Source: Ustilaginoidea virens (lineage: Eukaryota > Ascomycota > Sordariomycetes > Hypocreales > Clavicipitaceae). Taken from it: a stretch of 64,000 nt of DNA. The position numbers and the translations under genes are program-made. Shown piece after piece: positions 1 through 12,164 of this stretch (the stretch's first letter is position 1; each line of letters starts with the position of its first letter). The notes beneath the pieces were generated by a model. It was not told the DNA's origin. It saw only the letters and a list, made by a program, of their open reading frames with translations, and searched no databases. The stretch is from NCBI RefSeq assembly GCF_000687475.1, contig NC_057319.1:5074001-5138000 (forward strand), given 5' to 3'.

Positions 1-1534
1 TGGCCAAGTGCTTTGGAGGGGCGGAGCGCCACGAGTGACGCACTGCGCGTGGCGGTAGCATTGACTGCCAACAAACACTGTGCTGAGCCACACTTTGAGA
101 CTTGGTGCAGCCTACCCTGGGTCAGACAGTCACGGACGCTGGAAAAGAAGTCATGGCGTCCTCGCGAGGCGGGCATATAAAGTCTGGTTCGATTGAATCT
201 CCGAATCGAGTAGCCTCGTGTCTGCTCATGGTGCATCGGATTTCGGAGTACGCCGCCAGCTCGTGACCCTAGACTCCCTCCACTTGTTCGTCCTTGTTCT
301 CTGGGCAACGATGCGAAGCCTCTGCGAAGCCTCCCTGCCCTCGAGGATTGCGTAAATTAAGTTGACGACTACATTTCAAAGCTGACCACCAGGTCATTTA
401 GCCTGATATCGTCTCCGTAGCCCCGGTCAAAAACTCTCTGCTTTGCAAGATGCACGAACCATATGACCTGTCCTCCGACTCTGCCAGGCTTTGATGGAAC
501 AAACTCTCGAGAAAGAAAGAGAGGGAGAGAGAGACAAATCCGTTGTTTTCTCGACTTGGGAATGCCTGCTTCGCGGAACGTTGGGTTCAAGCCCTCCTCT
601 CACGCACTTCAGACGGTGGATTTGGGCAGAATGGTTCGCAGTAGGGGGAGGCATCGGTGGCAGTCTATCGGGTTCTGCTCATCATTCGTGATTCGGGGTT
701 AGCCCCCTCAAGACTGGTCGAGGAGAGGTAGGTAGATCCTAGAAACCCATTCCGTCCCACGAGACGGTTGGATTATCGGATGCAGCCAGCCAGCCAGCCA
801 GCCACGTTGCAAAGGATGCAAAGGAATCATGATACAGGCCTATCCCACAAGGCCCACATATAGGGGGAGGAGGAACATTGCTTGGGAAAAGAATGTTGCA
901 ATCAAAGAAGCTGCAAACTTGCCCGGCTTGGGTATCCACCCAGCCACGTCCAGGGGTCCAGAGGCCATCGTTGAGACATCGAAATTCACGGGCGACAGAC
1001 TGACTGTTTTGCCAGCAGAAAAAAGGAATAACGAATTCATCCTTGCTCAACCACCTGCGCGAGTATACTCCAGTCGGCTGGCTGCTACCGAATCGAAACG
1101 TCGCCCTCGTCACCATGCCTTTCTCGAGGGATTGTGGAACTTCCTGTCACGGCATTCGGTCGCGGCGACCATGTCGTGCGTGTCAGCGTTGCAACGAATC
1201 GAACTTTAGGAACCATGGGGGAGCGACGCAGGAGAGACGCAGATGACAAACTTCCTCAAGCGCGATTTTGATGCAGAAAGCATGCCGCCCCCGCCGTTTC
1301 AACTGTTGGACTCGCATGTCCTCAGTCGTTTTATCTCGTTCTTCCCTCGGGCGGGCATTCTTCGCTTGTCCCGCAGTTGATTGATTCCTTCGCGGCCACC
1401 GAGAACCCATCCATGTCCATGGTTCGACCCCATTCGCTCGGATTCACATCAGAAAGATCATTTCCAAGCTCGCCTTGTGATGGCTATACCACAAGCTCAC
1501 CAGGCGTCCGGTCTCTGTTAACCCTTCTGTCGGC
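1..1534. other. Left-edge intergenic region
   Basis: No coding region is recognised here. It holds a TATAAAG motif at 176-182 with no recognisable gene behind it, a GA-rich stretch around 508-537, a short (CAGC)n array near 784-803, and the upstream region of the rhodopsin-like gene that starts at 1535. The short open frames are not conserved-looking and have no splice partners. Confidence 0.5.
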
Positions 1535-2976
1535 ATGGACTCTACTACCAGTCTTTTGATTGAATCATGGACTCTGTACTTGTTGGGGGTTCTGCTGGTC
1601 GCTTGCCGTCTGGTGTCGAGGAGATTAAAATTGGGCAAGTGGCGGAATTTGACAATGGACGACTATCTGATGCTTTTCGCCCTGGTATGGCCGTCTCGAG
1701 CCGCCGTACAAACTCGCACGCATCCATCAATTACGCAAGGCTAACGCTCGACTCTTTCAACGGCAGGCCAACTTCACTGGAGTGGTTGTCTCAATCAATC
1801 AAGTCGCCAAAGACGGCAGCAGTTACATGTCCCCCGAGGATGCCGCAAGCCTGACACCAGAAGGCGTTCAGCAAGCCGTCTATGGAAGCATCCTGACCTT
1901 TGCGCTGGAGATTTTCACAGTCACGGCCACCTGGACCATTAAAGCCTGTCTCTTGATCCTTTATGCTCGACTCACGTGAGTGACCGTAAGGGGGGGGGGG
2001 GGGGGGGAAGGAAATCGAAATCCCGGCTTGTAGAAGAATGAATCTCGATCAAGGATATGTAGCTAACTCCTCGATCGCCTTCCGTAGGGGACATACTCTC
2101 CCTAGACAGCACGCGCTGGTCAAGATCGCGGCAGCATACTGCGCCATCACGTATCTCCTCGTCATCTTGTTGTTTATTTTCTACTGGTGCAGCCCGAGGA
2201 CTTACGAGTACTGGGCCGTCCCCGTGAGGATTGAAGAATGCGCCACGTACTATCACCACATGATATTCGCAACAGCTTGCAACATTTCGTCCGATCTCCT
2301 GCTTCTGCTGATTTCAATCCCCATCATCATCAACACCCTGCTCCCGATAAAACGAAAGCTTTTCCTCATCTGCATTCTCGGCCTTGGCGTCTTGAATATT
2401 CTCGCCGCCATTCTTAACCGCTACTACAACTTTAGCAATCCAGACTCTTACGTCTTCCTGTGTTGGTATGTCGCCGAGGTCGGCATCGCCATTCTTGTCG
2501 GCAACATGCCCCTTTGCTGGCCCTTGTTGAGAATGGTGCTGGGCATGAAGGAGAAGCTGGCCCGGCCGTCATGCCGAGGATCAACTATCAACGGAGGCTG
2601 CAGGAGGCATGGCAAACTGAGGCGCACTCTCGGCGCGTCGACGCTTGAGTCTACAGCATGGGACAAGATAGACGACCAAGACGAGGCTAAGGCGAGTGGG
2701 TGCAGGACGTCGACTGATCACCACACTGCCTCGGACCGGGTAAGTGAAATCGAGTTGATCTATCAAGGACAAACCAAATATGCCCCGTGTCACCAAGCTG
2801 CTGTTAGCGCCAACGCGGAGCAATCAGCAGAGATGCCAAGCAGCGACGTGGGTGCTGCCGGACTTGACGGCGACAGTCACCGTTCCGTCGCAGCTGGGGA
2901 TAAAATAATGGTGGTGACTACGGTGGAGGTTTCTTCCTCAGAGCCCGCCAGACAGCGGACGTCTGGGGAAGCATAA
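1535..2976 (+). CDS. Fungal rhodopsin-like (PTH11-type) integral membrane protein
   Basis: Three exons: 1535-1684, 1767-1975 and 2088-2976, giving 415 residues. Intron 1 runs from GTATGG to CAG with a GCTAAC branch; intron 2 runs from GTGAGT to TAG and contains an 18-G run. The joined frame gives several hydrophobic helices followed by a long hydrophilic tail. Exon 1 carries the family-like pattern LTMDDYLMLFAL after a first helix, exon 2 the WTIKACLLILYARLT helix, and exon 3 further helices ending in WPLLRMVLG. This matches the fungal rhodopsin-domain family, which includes the PTH11 group of plasma-membrane receptor-like proteins; no ligand can be predicted. The tail from about residue 300 is Ser/Thr- and Asp/Glu-rich and could be a cytoplasmic signalling region. 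The family call is strong, the receptor role is inference. Confidence 0.8.
1990..2007. repeat. G18 homopolymer inside an intron
   Basis: Eighteen consecutive G lie in intron 2 of the rhodopsin-like gene, 14 bases after the donor. The run is a likely slippage site and does not touch coding sequence. Confidence 0.9.
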
Positions 2977-4008
2977 TAATACACACCGAATGCATTCTAG
3001 TCGTATTTCGTCGACGGCTTGGTATACCTTTGCTGCACAACTAGAGTCGGTGCCCTGCGTCCTGCATTAGCGTCACTTTGATCTAACTCCTTCTTGTGCA
3101 TATACGCCTGTTTCTCTGGTCTTTTTTTTTTTCCCCTGGAATAGCGTGCTATTTTGGAGTATGAGGGATCTCTGAGCAGAGAATTCATCCCTCTTTTTCT
3201 CCCCCTTTTTTCCCACGTTGCTGCGATGAAACCTGGCGTGATATTGTAATGGAGCTTCATCCGGGCAGGATCAAGGGGCTGCTAATGCTTCCATGGCGTC
3301 CTTGTCTGGTCCGCCGAATCTAGCCGAATATAGCCTAGCCCGGCGAGCTGCCCAGCTCAGCCTAGCCAATAGCCTGGATAATAAGGCATGCCCACTTCGG
3401 CAGTTCAAGGAATATTGTCGCCTCACCTTTGCCTTCCCGCTGTCAAAACCTCAGTTGCCCTGCCCGCATGGTAACCCCTGCGTGTTTTCCCAACATGGTC
3501 TCAAACCCAGCTGCGAGCTTTGGACTGCTACCTCTCGCCAATCACCTGTCGAGCCCTCAGCCAAGGCAGGGTGACTCGTCCCTCTTGCCATCTTGCCGTC
3601 CGGGTAATCACCAGGCCCCCCCCCCCCCCGCCTTTGTCAAGATATTTTCAGCCTCCTTTCCCCGGTTTAGGCTCCGTCTACAAACGCTAAGCATGTACTG
3701 GTCAGGCTGCTGATATGCGTCCCGTGTCATATGCTTGCTTCGCTCCGTGGGGAGTGCTCATGTTCCGCTAACGCTCCAGCCAGCGACTGAGGCGGGCCAA
3801 GAGGAATTGAGCTGCAGCGCTGAGATCTCCCTCTTGGCTCTCAACTCTGCGAGATTTGTGCTTGTGCTTGTGCTTGGAAGGACTTGGTTACCGCTAGAAT
3901 GTTATTGCCGACCTCCTTTGCTACGGGACCCGAGGAGGCTTTTTCGAGTCAATGAAGAGCCAGTCCGGCCGTTTTAGCGCCACGGCTTGCGCAGACGGAG
4001 ATTCTGCC
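2977..4008. other. Intergenic region
   Basis: No gene is recognised. It contains the 3' side of the rhodopsin-like gene, a T-run near 3121-3132, a C-run near 3617-3629 and the promoter of the permease gene. Confidence 0.5.
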
Positions 4009-5715
4009 ATGGCCACCAACGATCCCGAGGTTGCTGCCAAGCTTCCCGCTTCGCCAAAGTTGAGGGGATGCAACACCAGAATCGAAAACCTGGCTGGCTT
4101 TGAAGCCCGAGGCATTGCCCGTGTGCTGCCCGAGGAGCGCCAGCCTCCTTCACGATCCAGCGACCTGCAAGTCGCCACCAGAGGTACAGCGCCAATATTT
4201 CGCTGAACAACTTGGCTGCGGCTATGCTAGGCCCGCTGGCTTTTCAGTTGGGCTTTTTGGATTGCGTCATGTGCGCTGTTTTTGGAACGTTGGTTGGCAG
4301 TGTGACCACGGCCTACATGAGTATCTGGGGTCCTCAGAGCGGCAACCGGACAATGGTATGTTCTGATACAACAATCTGCACACACACACATACATGTGTG
4401 TACTGGCATGTGTAAGAGAGAAAAAAAGTCTAGATTGCTGTTTGGGAAACACTTGATGGAGCAGTCGACTTGCAATGTCCCGACTAACAATGACGCGTCG
4501 TCTGAACAAGGTCGGTATGCGATTCTTCATGGGTTACTGGCCATCGAAAATACTCTGCTTCCTCAACATCATTCTCATGAGTGGATATGCTACCCTTGAC
4601 GGCATCATCGGGGGCCAGGTTCTATCGGCCGTCAGTGATGGCAAAATGACCGTCATTGTCGGAATCATCATTGTCAGTCTCGTTTGCTGGGTGGTAGCTG
4701 TGTTTTTGGAATGGCCCTTTTCCACAAATACGAACGGTAAGTTGCGTCTCCAGCATTCACGAGTGTCGACAATTTGCAGACGCGTTGATCCAAATAAAAT
4801 TAACCTCAACTAAAAAGGTATTCGTGGCTCCCTCAAACGATCGCCCTCTTCGTGCTCATCGGGTGCGCTGGCCCGTACTTTGACGCAAAGGCTCCGTCTC
4901 GAAACACCGGCGCTCTCCTCGCCGCCCAGCGACTGTCTTTCTTCAACATCTGCCTGTACATTCCCAACTCGTGGGCCGGAGCCGCCTCCGACTTCTACGT
5001 CTACTACCCCGAAACCACTTCCAAGCGAAAGATCTTCCTCCTCACCCTGACCGGCCTCTGGGTTTCCTTCACCTTTGTCTACCTCGTCGCCATCGGCCTC
5101 GCCACAGGCGTCGCCCACAACCCGGCCTGGGCCGCTGCCAACGACATCAGCTCCGGCGCACTCATCGTCGCGGGATACGAACCTCTCAGGGGCTTCGGGC
5201 GCTTCTGCGCCGTCATTGTGTCCCTCGGCGTCATCGCCAACAGCATTCCCAGCACGTACTCTGCAGCGCTGGGGGTCCAGGTTCTCGGCCGCTACCCCAA
5301 AGCTGTTCCGCGATACGTCTGGTCGACCGTCCTCGTCCTCGTCGAGCTCGTGCTCGCCGTCGCTGGTCGCGAGCACTTGCTCATGATTTTCCAGAATTTC
5401 CTCGCCCTCATGGGGTACTGGGCCATGATCATGTTCTTCATCGTCGTGCTGGAACACACCATGTTCCGCGGCCGCCATGGCTTCGACTGGACGCGGTGGG
5501 AGGACAAGGATTACCAGCCCCTTGGGTTGGCAGCTCTAGCGGCGTTCCTGATCGGCTGGGCAGGCGCAGTCCTCGGCATGGCGCAAGCATGGTACACTGG
5601 TCCGCTGGCGAGCCTGGCCAGTGGGGGCGATGTTGGTCTCTGGATTGCCTGCGGCCTCACGTTGGTGTGTTTTCCTCCGCTGCGAGCATTGGAGATGAAA
5701 GTTTTTGGGCGCTGA
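4009..5715 (+). pseudogene. NCS1-family purine/cytosine permease with two frame breaks
   Basis: This resembles fungal purine-cytosine permeases of the NCS1 family (Fcy2/FcyB type), plasma-membrane proton symporters for cytosine and purines. ATG 4009 lies in a good context (GCCATGG). The reading blocks are 4009 to about 4183, about 4182-4355, 4511-4736 and 4818-5715. The intron at 4356-4510 (GTATGT, CTAAC branch, AAG) and the intron at 4737-4817 (GTAAGT to AAG) both look normal. Recognisable pieces are the N-terminal GIARVLPEERQ motif, the first helix SANISLNNLAAAMLGPLAF, IWGPQSGNRTMV, FMGYWPSKI and GMALFHKYER. The frame changes by one base near 4170-4184 and again at a T5 tract near 4711-4716. 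The first break could be hidden by splicing 4184-4230, which is in phase, but this would delete most of the first helix. The second has no splice explanation. It is either a decaying gene or carries two assembly errors. Confidence 0.75.
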
Positions 5716-6019
5716 AAAAGGGGGGAAGGACAAAAATCCTCACAATGGGAGGAACTTGCAGCTAGAAAAGATGTAATGGCTAGAGCTTGCACACCTTGTC
5801 ATGTGTTGGCTTTGCAAGAATTCATTCGGTGAGAGTTTCGGCGTTTGTATCCCTGGGATTTGGGGCTTTCAGCAAGCCTCGCTCCTGGAAACTGGGCAGC
5901 ATATCACACGGGACCAGGAGTTGTGCCTTCCGACTCGGTGCATGAGGAAGAAAGAAAAGGCCTCACAGGGAAACGAAAACCACGATTTCGTCCGAGTCAA
6001 GGTGAAAGGGCATGTCTCC
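5716..6019. other. Convergent 3' intergenic gap
   Basis: A 304-bp space lies between the permease (plus) and GMC oxidoreductase (minus) stops. Nothing is recognisable in it besides the presumed 3' untranslated ends. Confidence 0.5.
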
Positions 6020-8163
6020 TCAACCCGCGGCATCCTCCAGAATCATATGCGCCCCCTTCTCGGCAATAGCATACACCGTGGCCTGCAAGTGAGCGCTAAT
6101 CTGCAGCGGCATGACGCTGGCGTCGACTACCCGCAAGCCCTTGACGCCATACACCCTCAGCCGCTCGTCGACCACGCCGCCCCGGATGCCCGCGCGCCCG
6201 CCCATCGCACACGTCCCAACGGGGTGCCAGTCCGTCACGGTGTGCTTCCTCACCCACTCCTCGAGCAGGCCGTCGTCCGCCACCACCTCTCGAGTCGGGT
6301 TCGCGGGCGAGCGTATGATCCCGGCCAGCGGCTCCGTCGCCGCAATCTTCTGGCCGAACCTGACGCATTCCCTGACGATGCGGGCGTCGAGCTGGCCGTG
6401 GTCTCCGGCGTAGTAGGCAGGGTCGATGGCGGGCCGGGCGGCCGCGTCGCCGGACCGGATGTGGATGGAGCCCACGGAAAAGGGGTGCTGGAGGATCTGC
6501 AGCATGGTGCCGTATTTCCTGGCGGCGCGGCCGGCAAAGGTGGTGCTCCAGTTGCCCAGGTCGAAGATGTACTCGACCTGGCCGAGGGGGCAGGTGCCGT
6601 CGAGGCGGTCGCGCAGGATGGCTCGCTTCTCCGGGTGGTGGGCGGTCACGGAGGCGGCCTTGCGGTGGAGCTCGGCGACGGTTTGCTCCGGCACGGCTTG
6701 CGACAGCGGCATGTACGCCAGGGCGCAGGGAAGCACTGTCGAGGGGCCGCTTTGCTCGCGCAGGTACTGCTCCCTGGCTGCAGCCGCGAGGTCTTTGTCG
6801 GTGAGCAGGTCGTCCGGGTTGGGCAGGGACGGGTCGACTTCGAAAATCATGGCAACCACTGCGGCGAAAAAAAAAAAAAAAAAAAAAAAAAGTCCGGGCT
6901 CTTAGCTTAACACGACGGACGCGGTACGCGGGCACACCCCTGAGCGAGAGGGAGAGGGGGGAAATACAGGGCAGAAACTGACTGATATGGTCCTGCAGGT
7001 TTTCCCCGACCATGGGACTAGGCACCCGGACGGGAACGCCGGCGGCCTTGAGAACCTCCGGGCTCCCGATGCCGGACAGCTCGAGCATCTGCGGGGATTG
7101 AACAGTGCCGGCCGACAAGACGACTTCCTTGCTGGCGGAAACGACGTGGTCCCTGCCGTCGTGGCTGAATCGGACACCCGTGGCTACTGCGAGTTCGCCG
7201 CCCCGGCTGTTGCTGTGCCCGAGGACGACTTGGCGCGCCGTCGCTCCGGTCAGGATGTGCAGGTTGGCAGGACGCAGAGCAGTCACGTAGCTTGTGGAAT
7301 AGCTGCGGGCCGCGGTCGCGGGGTCGACGGCGTTGACGTTGGTCCACACGCCGGTGTTGGAGCCGGCCAGGTGAGCCGAGTTGGACCGGACGCCAAGCCT
7401 GTTCAGCGTGGTGTGCCATAGCTTGTGCGAGGGCGAGTAGTCTGGGGAGTAGGATATCTGGATGGGGCCCGAAGTGCCCAGGGCGTCGGCAGCATGGGTG
7501 GCCGTATACGCATCGCGCACCAACGGGCTCGGACGGTGGAATGTTTCCGATTTTTTGAAGAACGGGCTGTTGGGGGCGCGGGGCGCGGGGAGCGCGGACG
7601 CGGTCAGCAACATCACCGGGGGGGGCAAATTTTCCCCGCCGATGCAGCTTGGGACATGGAACTTGGGCGGCGGCTTGGTGACGGCGGCTTGGTGACGGCA
7701 GGTTGGTCAAGGGGCACGACAAGGACCAAGCAACGTTGGTCAAAACCTCAACTCACAGCAGATCGTCCCAAGCCCAGCCCTGGTTCCCAAGTGCGGCCCA
7801 GTCGTCGTAGTCTCGCTTGCCTCCTCTCACCCACGTCATAAAGTTGAGCGCGCTCGTGCCGCCCAGCACCTTGCCCCTCGGCCACGGCAGCGATCGTCCG
7901 GCGAGCCCCCCCTGGGGTTCCGTCTCAAACGCCCAGTCGAGCGGCCCGCCGAGCGAGCGGCCGTAAAAGGCGGGAATGTCAACGTCGTCCTGGCCGCCGG
8001 CAACGCGGCCGGCTTCGAGGACCCCGGCCGTGCGGGACGCATCTTGCGCGAGCCGAGACGCGACCGCCAGCCCGGCCGTTCCGCCGCCCACGACGATGTA
8101 GTCGTACGAGTGCCGGAGGAACGCGTCCGCCGAGGCTGGCGGCTCGACGGCTCGGTCGCGCAT
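6020..8163 (-). CDS. GMC-family FAD oxidoreductase (choline dehydrogenase / alcohol oxidase-like)
   Basis: Three exons on the minus strand: 8163-7757, 7566-6983 and 6858-6020, giving 609 residues. Intron 1 is GTGAGT...ACAG; intron 2 is GTCAGT...GCAG and carries a T25 tract (sense strand) just before its acceptor. The protein oxidises an alcohol-type substrate with FAD. Visible features are the dinucleotide-binding GGGTAG at residues 26-31, GMC signature 1 ([14 protein letters not shown]) near residue 95, signature 2 ([15 protein letters not shown]) in exon 2, and the C-terminal catalytic pair, His542 in [11 protein letters not shown] and His587 in [11 protein letters not shown]. There is no signal peptide, so it is probably intracellular. 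Substrate cannot be assigned: choline dehydrogenase-like, aryl-alcohol and glucose oxidase-like members share this layout. No biosynthetic cluster is evident next to it. Confidence 0.9.
6867..6891. repeat. A25 homopolymer in GMC intron 2
   Basis: Twenty-five A on the plus strand read as a T25 polypyrimidine tract in the sense of the GMC gene, directly before the intron acceptor. Confidence 0.9.
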
Positions 8164-8956
8164 TGTCCTTTTTTTTTTTTTCCCCTCCTTTTCCCCCCTC
8201 GTATGTGCTGTGTGCGCGGCTGGGACACGGTTTACGGGAGTGGTCCGCGTGGACAGGCGGGCTGGCAGGCGGGCTGGCAGGCGGGCTGGCAGGCAGTATT
8301 GGCAGGCGGGAGACGGTCAATTTTGTCCGACACTTTTGCTGCCATTTCGGGCAAGGCGGGACGGGACAAAAGGCAGCAGGGAAGAAGGGGAAAGTAAGCG
8401 AGGTTTAACAGAGAGCAGATCAGAGTTGCGGCGCGATGCTACGTCTTCATTATGCGAGTGGTGCGGTGCGGCCCCTGTAATGGCGATTCGCCCCTGCCGG
8501 CTGCCCTGTCGGGACTTGAGAGAGCAGAGATAGAGATGTCTGTCTGTCTGTCTGCCCGTGTCTGGCCTGGCATTTTGCCTCGACTCTTGGCTCTTTTGAT
8601 GCGGCTGGGGATGCACAGACGGCTGCATCGGGTTTGCTGCGCTGCGCTGCGCGGTAGCTGCTTGCGCTTGCTGCGGTGGGCCTGCTGCGTTTCACATGCG
8701 AGGAGGGTGGTTTGGCTGCTTGTGAAAGTGTGCCATTTGAGCAAGACGTGGAATTGCACGGTTCGGGGAGCTAGAGACGGCGACATCGTCATCGATTCAC
8801 CGCGTCGTGCGAGAATTCCCGCCGGACCAGATGCTAGCTGATGATGCTGCAAACTGAGTTTGAAGATGGCTCGCCACCCCGTCACGTCGTTCTGGCTGTG
8901 GCTGTTTGGTGAGACAAGACGGGGCTTGCAGCTGCTGCTATGTACATGGGTCTATG

Positions 8957-9080
8957 TACGGAGTACGTGGGAGGCAAGGGGAATCAGTCTGTCTCGCGAG
9001 TTGGAGGCATGGGTACGGAGTAATGGACGCATCATCCACAGAGGCAGGGGCACTCACTACTGCATAGTAGTACGGAGTAC
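8957..9080. repeat. Three TACGGAGTA motifs at 57-bp spacing
   Basis: Exact copies of TACGGAGTA start at 8957, 9014 and 9071, two of them extended to TACGGAGTAC. The sequence between them is not repeated. The same word or its complement recurs elsewhere in non-coding DNA of the window, for example at 36632 and 39772. Confidence 0.7.
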
Positions 9081-11193
9081 AGGTATCCAAGGCAGAGGAA
9101 AGGTAACACGACCCCTGTCCATTACCGACTCTGGGTTTCAACCCAAACGTTGAGCAACACCTACCGGCATGGCATAGACAAGGACTTTCCAGGAGCAGCT
9201 CACGAGTGTCCCTGACCAGAACCAGTCATTCCTGTCATTCCTTGGGGGAGCTCCCCGCAGCAACAGGCAAGCCCGCCAGATTGGGAAGCTGGAATCAGGG
9301 ATACGTACTCCGGTCGGCTAAACAGCAAGCTATAAAATCGAAATCGCGAGCTTCCGTGCCGGAAGCAGGCATCGAATACGGGGCAGAACCACAGATGATT
9401 GTATTTTTGGCAAAAGTGGCGGAATTAGGTCGATACGTGGTGCCACAATTTGCGGCATCGACTGGAGGCTGGCGGGGCTGTGATGCAGCTTGCCAAGGCG
9501 ATACGAGCGACGCGAGCGGCAGACGCACGTCGAATTCGTCGCTCGCGAGGGATATGCCAGCTATCATCAGGTATACATACATTCGCTGCTATTTGATTCA
9601 TTCGGGCCATGCGGCAAGGGGCCACTTCATCAGGAGATGCCGCGACTCGCCCGGCAACTCGCGGCGATCCAGGAGTCAGCGCACTATGACAGGGTTCTGT
9701 GGTAGCAGCAGGGCTGAGGCCTGCTCAGAACCAAGGGGGAGTCATTCGATGCTTTCTTCTGTTGACGCGGAACGGCGCTGCTGCGCGTTTCCCCGACTTT
9801 GGTGGTGTAGCTGACATGGAGAGCTGCTGCCGGACTGTGCAGGAGCAAGACGTGAGTGAAGGCTCGGGAAGGCTGGCTCGTCGGTTCGTCGTCCCGCCCA
9901 CTGCGCTTAGTAGTGGATGTCGCTTGTTTTTTTCGGCGCATTTCCTTTGCCCATTGTTGATGAGTTGGTGGCCATGGGGTTGTTCTGGAGGCTTCCACGC
10001 AGGAAAAAGGAATCCACCACCACCACAAACACACGTGCCGACTCAACATGGCCGCACTGTGCAGCAGGGTGCCTTGCGCGGCGCCGAGTGTGTGCCAGGC
10101 AACAACCGGTCGGTCCAGTCATGTCTGGTGCTTGTCGTACTGTGTGCCGGATGCCGGAATGATGGCGGTAACCATCGGCAGGCATGGCTGCATTAGTTGC
10201 CTCCACGACAATCGAAGGATACGTACTCCGTCCCAGCCGTGCAAAAGAACAATGAGCAAAAGGACAATAAAAAAGGGAGGAACAGGTATGCAGAGACACC
10301 CTTCCAGGGCAACTCAGTTGACGATTGACACGAATAGCTTCGGGTGTGGATGGGAGGCGGGGGGCCTTTTTTTCCTTGTCTGCGCTGAATTTGCCTTTGA
10401 TAGCTTGCCTGGCTTGCCTGGCTTGCCTCGGGAAGTAATTAACGCAAGCCCTGCCTGTGCAAGGGCACCTTTCGCTGGAAGCTTCGTGATGACTGATGGG
10501 CCTAGTGGCCGGCCTCTCGACTCCCGTTCGAGTCTCGATCGTCGGCCCAACAAGTACCCCCGCAACAACGAAACGTTGATGATGGCAGAGCACCGCAAAA
10601 GGGCGACGCATCCACTTTGATGACTCCATCTCTCAAGGCTGGTGGCCTCTTGCCAGCCCGCCGCGTGGTAGTAGTGTTATTGTCACCACTGCCAACAATC
10701 CTTATTGAGCCCGCCCCCGCCATGCCAAGTCTGCGTCCAACCCGCCGGGACGGAAATAGCTTGCTACAACGCCCTGGGCCCACGATGGCTTACGGTGGGC
10801 TGGATGAAGTCGGAGTTTCGGACGGTGGACCCTGGGTGAGCTCGACAGTTAGCTTGCGATGAAAGGAGGATTGAGAGTTTGGGGGCGCAGCTTTGGCCAA
10901 TCCACCAATGGTGCCGTGGGCCAAGACCCAAGGGCGGTTGATACGTGCGATCGATCCCTTGCGGTTGAGGCCCTCCAGAGCTCTCTCCCTTTGCCCTCCT
11001 CCTCGGCATCCAGCTTGGTGTCAATGGAGGTGTCAAGTCAAGCATTGCTCCCTCGGGTCCAGTGAGGCAAACAGTCACGCAGCGTGGTACCGTACGCCGT
11101 ACCGACGGAGGAAGCCTGCTCTTTTCTTTTTTTTTTCTTTTCTTTCTTTTTTTTTTTTTTTACGACTCTGGGATTCTAGCCTTTGCGGAGTAG

Positions 11194-11197
<4 letters not shown>

Positions 11198-11227
<30 letters not shown>
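11198..11227. repeat. T30 homopolymer
   Basis: A run of 30 T lies in intergenic DNA, preceded by a second T-rich tract from about 11124 to 11160. Confidence 0.9.
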
Positions 11228-11229
<2 letters not shown>

Positions 11230-11955
11230 CGCATGCCTTGCTGACCCCGTGTGCCATTGACTCCTTTCACCTTGGATAGCTTTTCCCAGTGGGATGGGAT
11301 TCTCCGTCCTCGTCAAGCAAGGTTCACGGTGGCAACTTTAAGGGAGTCAGTCTGGTCCTGTCGCATCTTGACGCACCCCCTGAAGCTAAGCTCGTGGGTG
11401 GAATGTCGAGACTTGAGAGTACATGTCTACGCAGCTGACCCTAGCTGCGATGCCAGGTACCTGTTGGTGGATACTTCAAATCAATATCCCCGTAAGCTGC
11501 ATGTGCTTAGACTTCTAGGGCTGTCCAGCCCGTCCTGGCCCTCAGGGCAGGCTCTGCGGCCGCACCTCCGTACTTTGTCTGGAGGTTAATGGCGCTCCTT
11601 GCTAGGGGGTTTGGTTGGCGTGGCCCCGCCCGCAGGGTGTGGCCTTGGCCCGCACCCCCCCCCCTTTTTGTAACGTTTGCCTTGTTGCCCATTTCTCCAT
11701 CCCTCCATCCCTGCCCGCCTGGTCTTGCCGCCTCAGGCATCCGCCACGACAACATAAACGTGTCCTCTAGATAAAGAGGCACCTTTCACCCACCTTCAAG
11801 GCCTGGGGGAAGCAGACGATTCCGAAACCAACCATTTGGAAAAGAGAACACCTGTCCACCTTCTGGACTGCTCTCGTCACGTTCGTCCCCATTCGCTGAC
11901 TCACCTCGCCATATCCACCTGGGCTTACGCATTCGTTTGTGGGCCGGTGTCTGCC

Positions 11956-11982
11956 ATGCGCTGGGCGTATAATTGCTCTTGA
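11956..11982 (+). promoter_or_regulatory. Upstream ORF in the presumed hacA leader
   Basis: A short frame ATG...TGA encodes eight residues (MRWAYNCS) 182 bases before the hacA start. Upstream ORFs that repress translation are known in hacA leaders of other filamentous fungi. Whether this one is inside the transcript depends on the transcription start, which cannot be seen. Confidence 0.4.
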
Positions 11983-12164
11983 GGGAACGGGCCGCTTGCG
12001 CGTATTAATTCCTACTCCATATATCCCGCTAGAAACGTCGCTGGTCACTGCTCACCTCGCGAGCATTTCTCGGTAATTCGCCCCTGCAGCCGATATAAGA
12101 CACACACAGCACACGCACGGCACACACGCGGCACACACAACCTTCACACGCACCGCCATCCGCC

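Larger units (their letters stand above)
8164..12164. other. Long gene-poor region upstream of hacA
   Basis: No conserved coding sequence is visible in four kilobases. It contains a 12-bp tandem repeat of the GGCGGGCTGGCA type near 8257-8298, TACGGAGTA motifs at 8957, 9014 and 9071, a relative at 10224, T-rich tracts at about 11124-11160 and T30 at 11198-11227, and the GC- and CT-rich 5' leader of hacA. Short open frames here have no domain-like content. Confidence 0.5.

Noticed and set aside
1420..1435. A GGTTCGACCCC word resembling a tRNA B box
   Set aside because: No A box, anticodon arm or pairing acceptor stem lies at the right distance; no tRNA was recognised in the window.
4810..5478. 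A 222-residue minus-strand frame
   Set aside because: It is the complement of the permease exon and has the acidic, low-complexity look of an antisense shadow.
6096..7628. A 510-residue minus-strand open frame
   Set aside because: It is a read-through of GMC exon 2, intron 2 (poly-Phe from the T25 tract) and an off-frame translation of exon 3. The three-exon model restores all GMC motifs.
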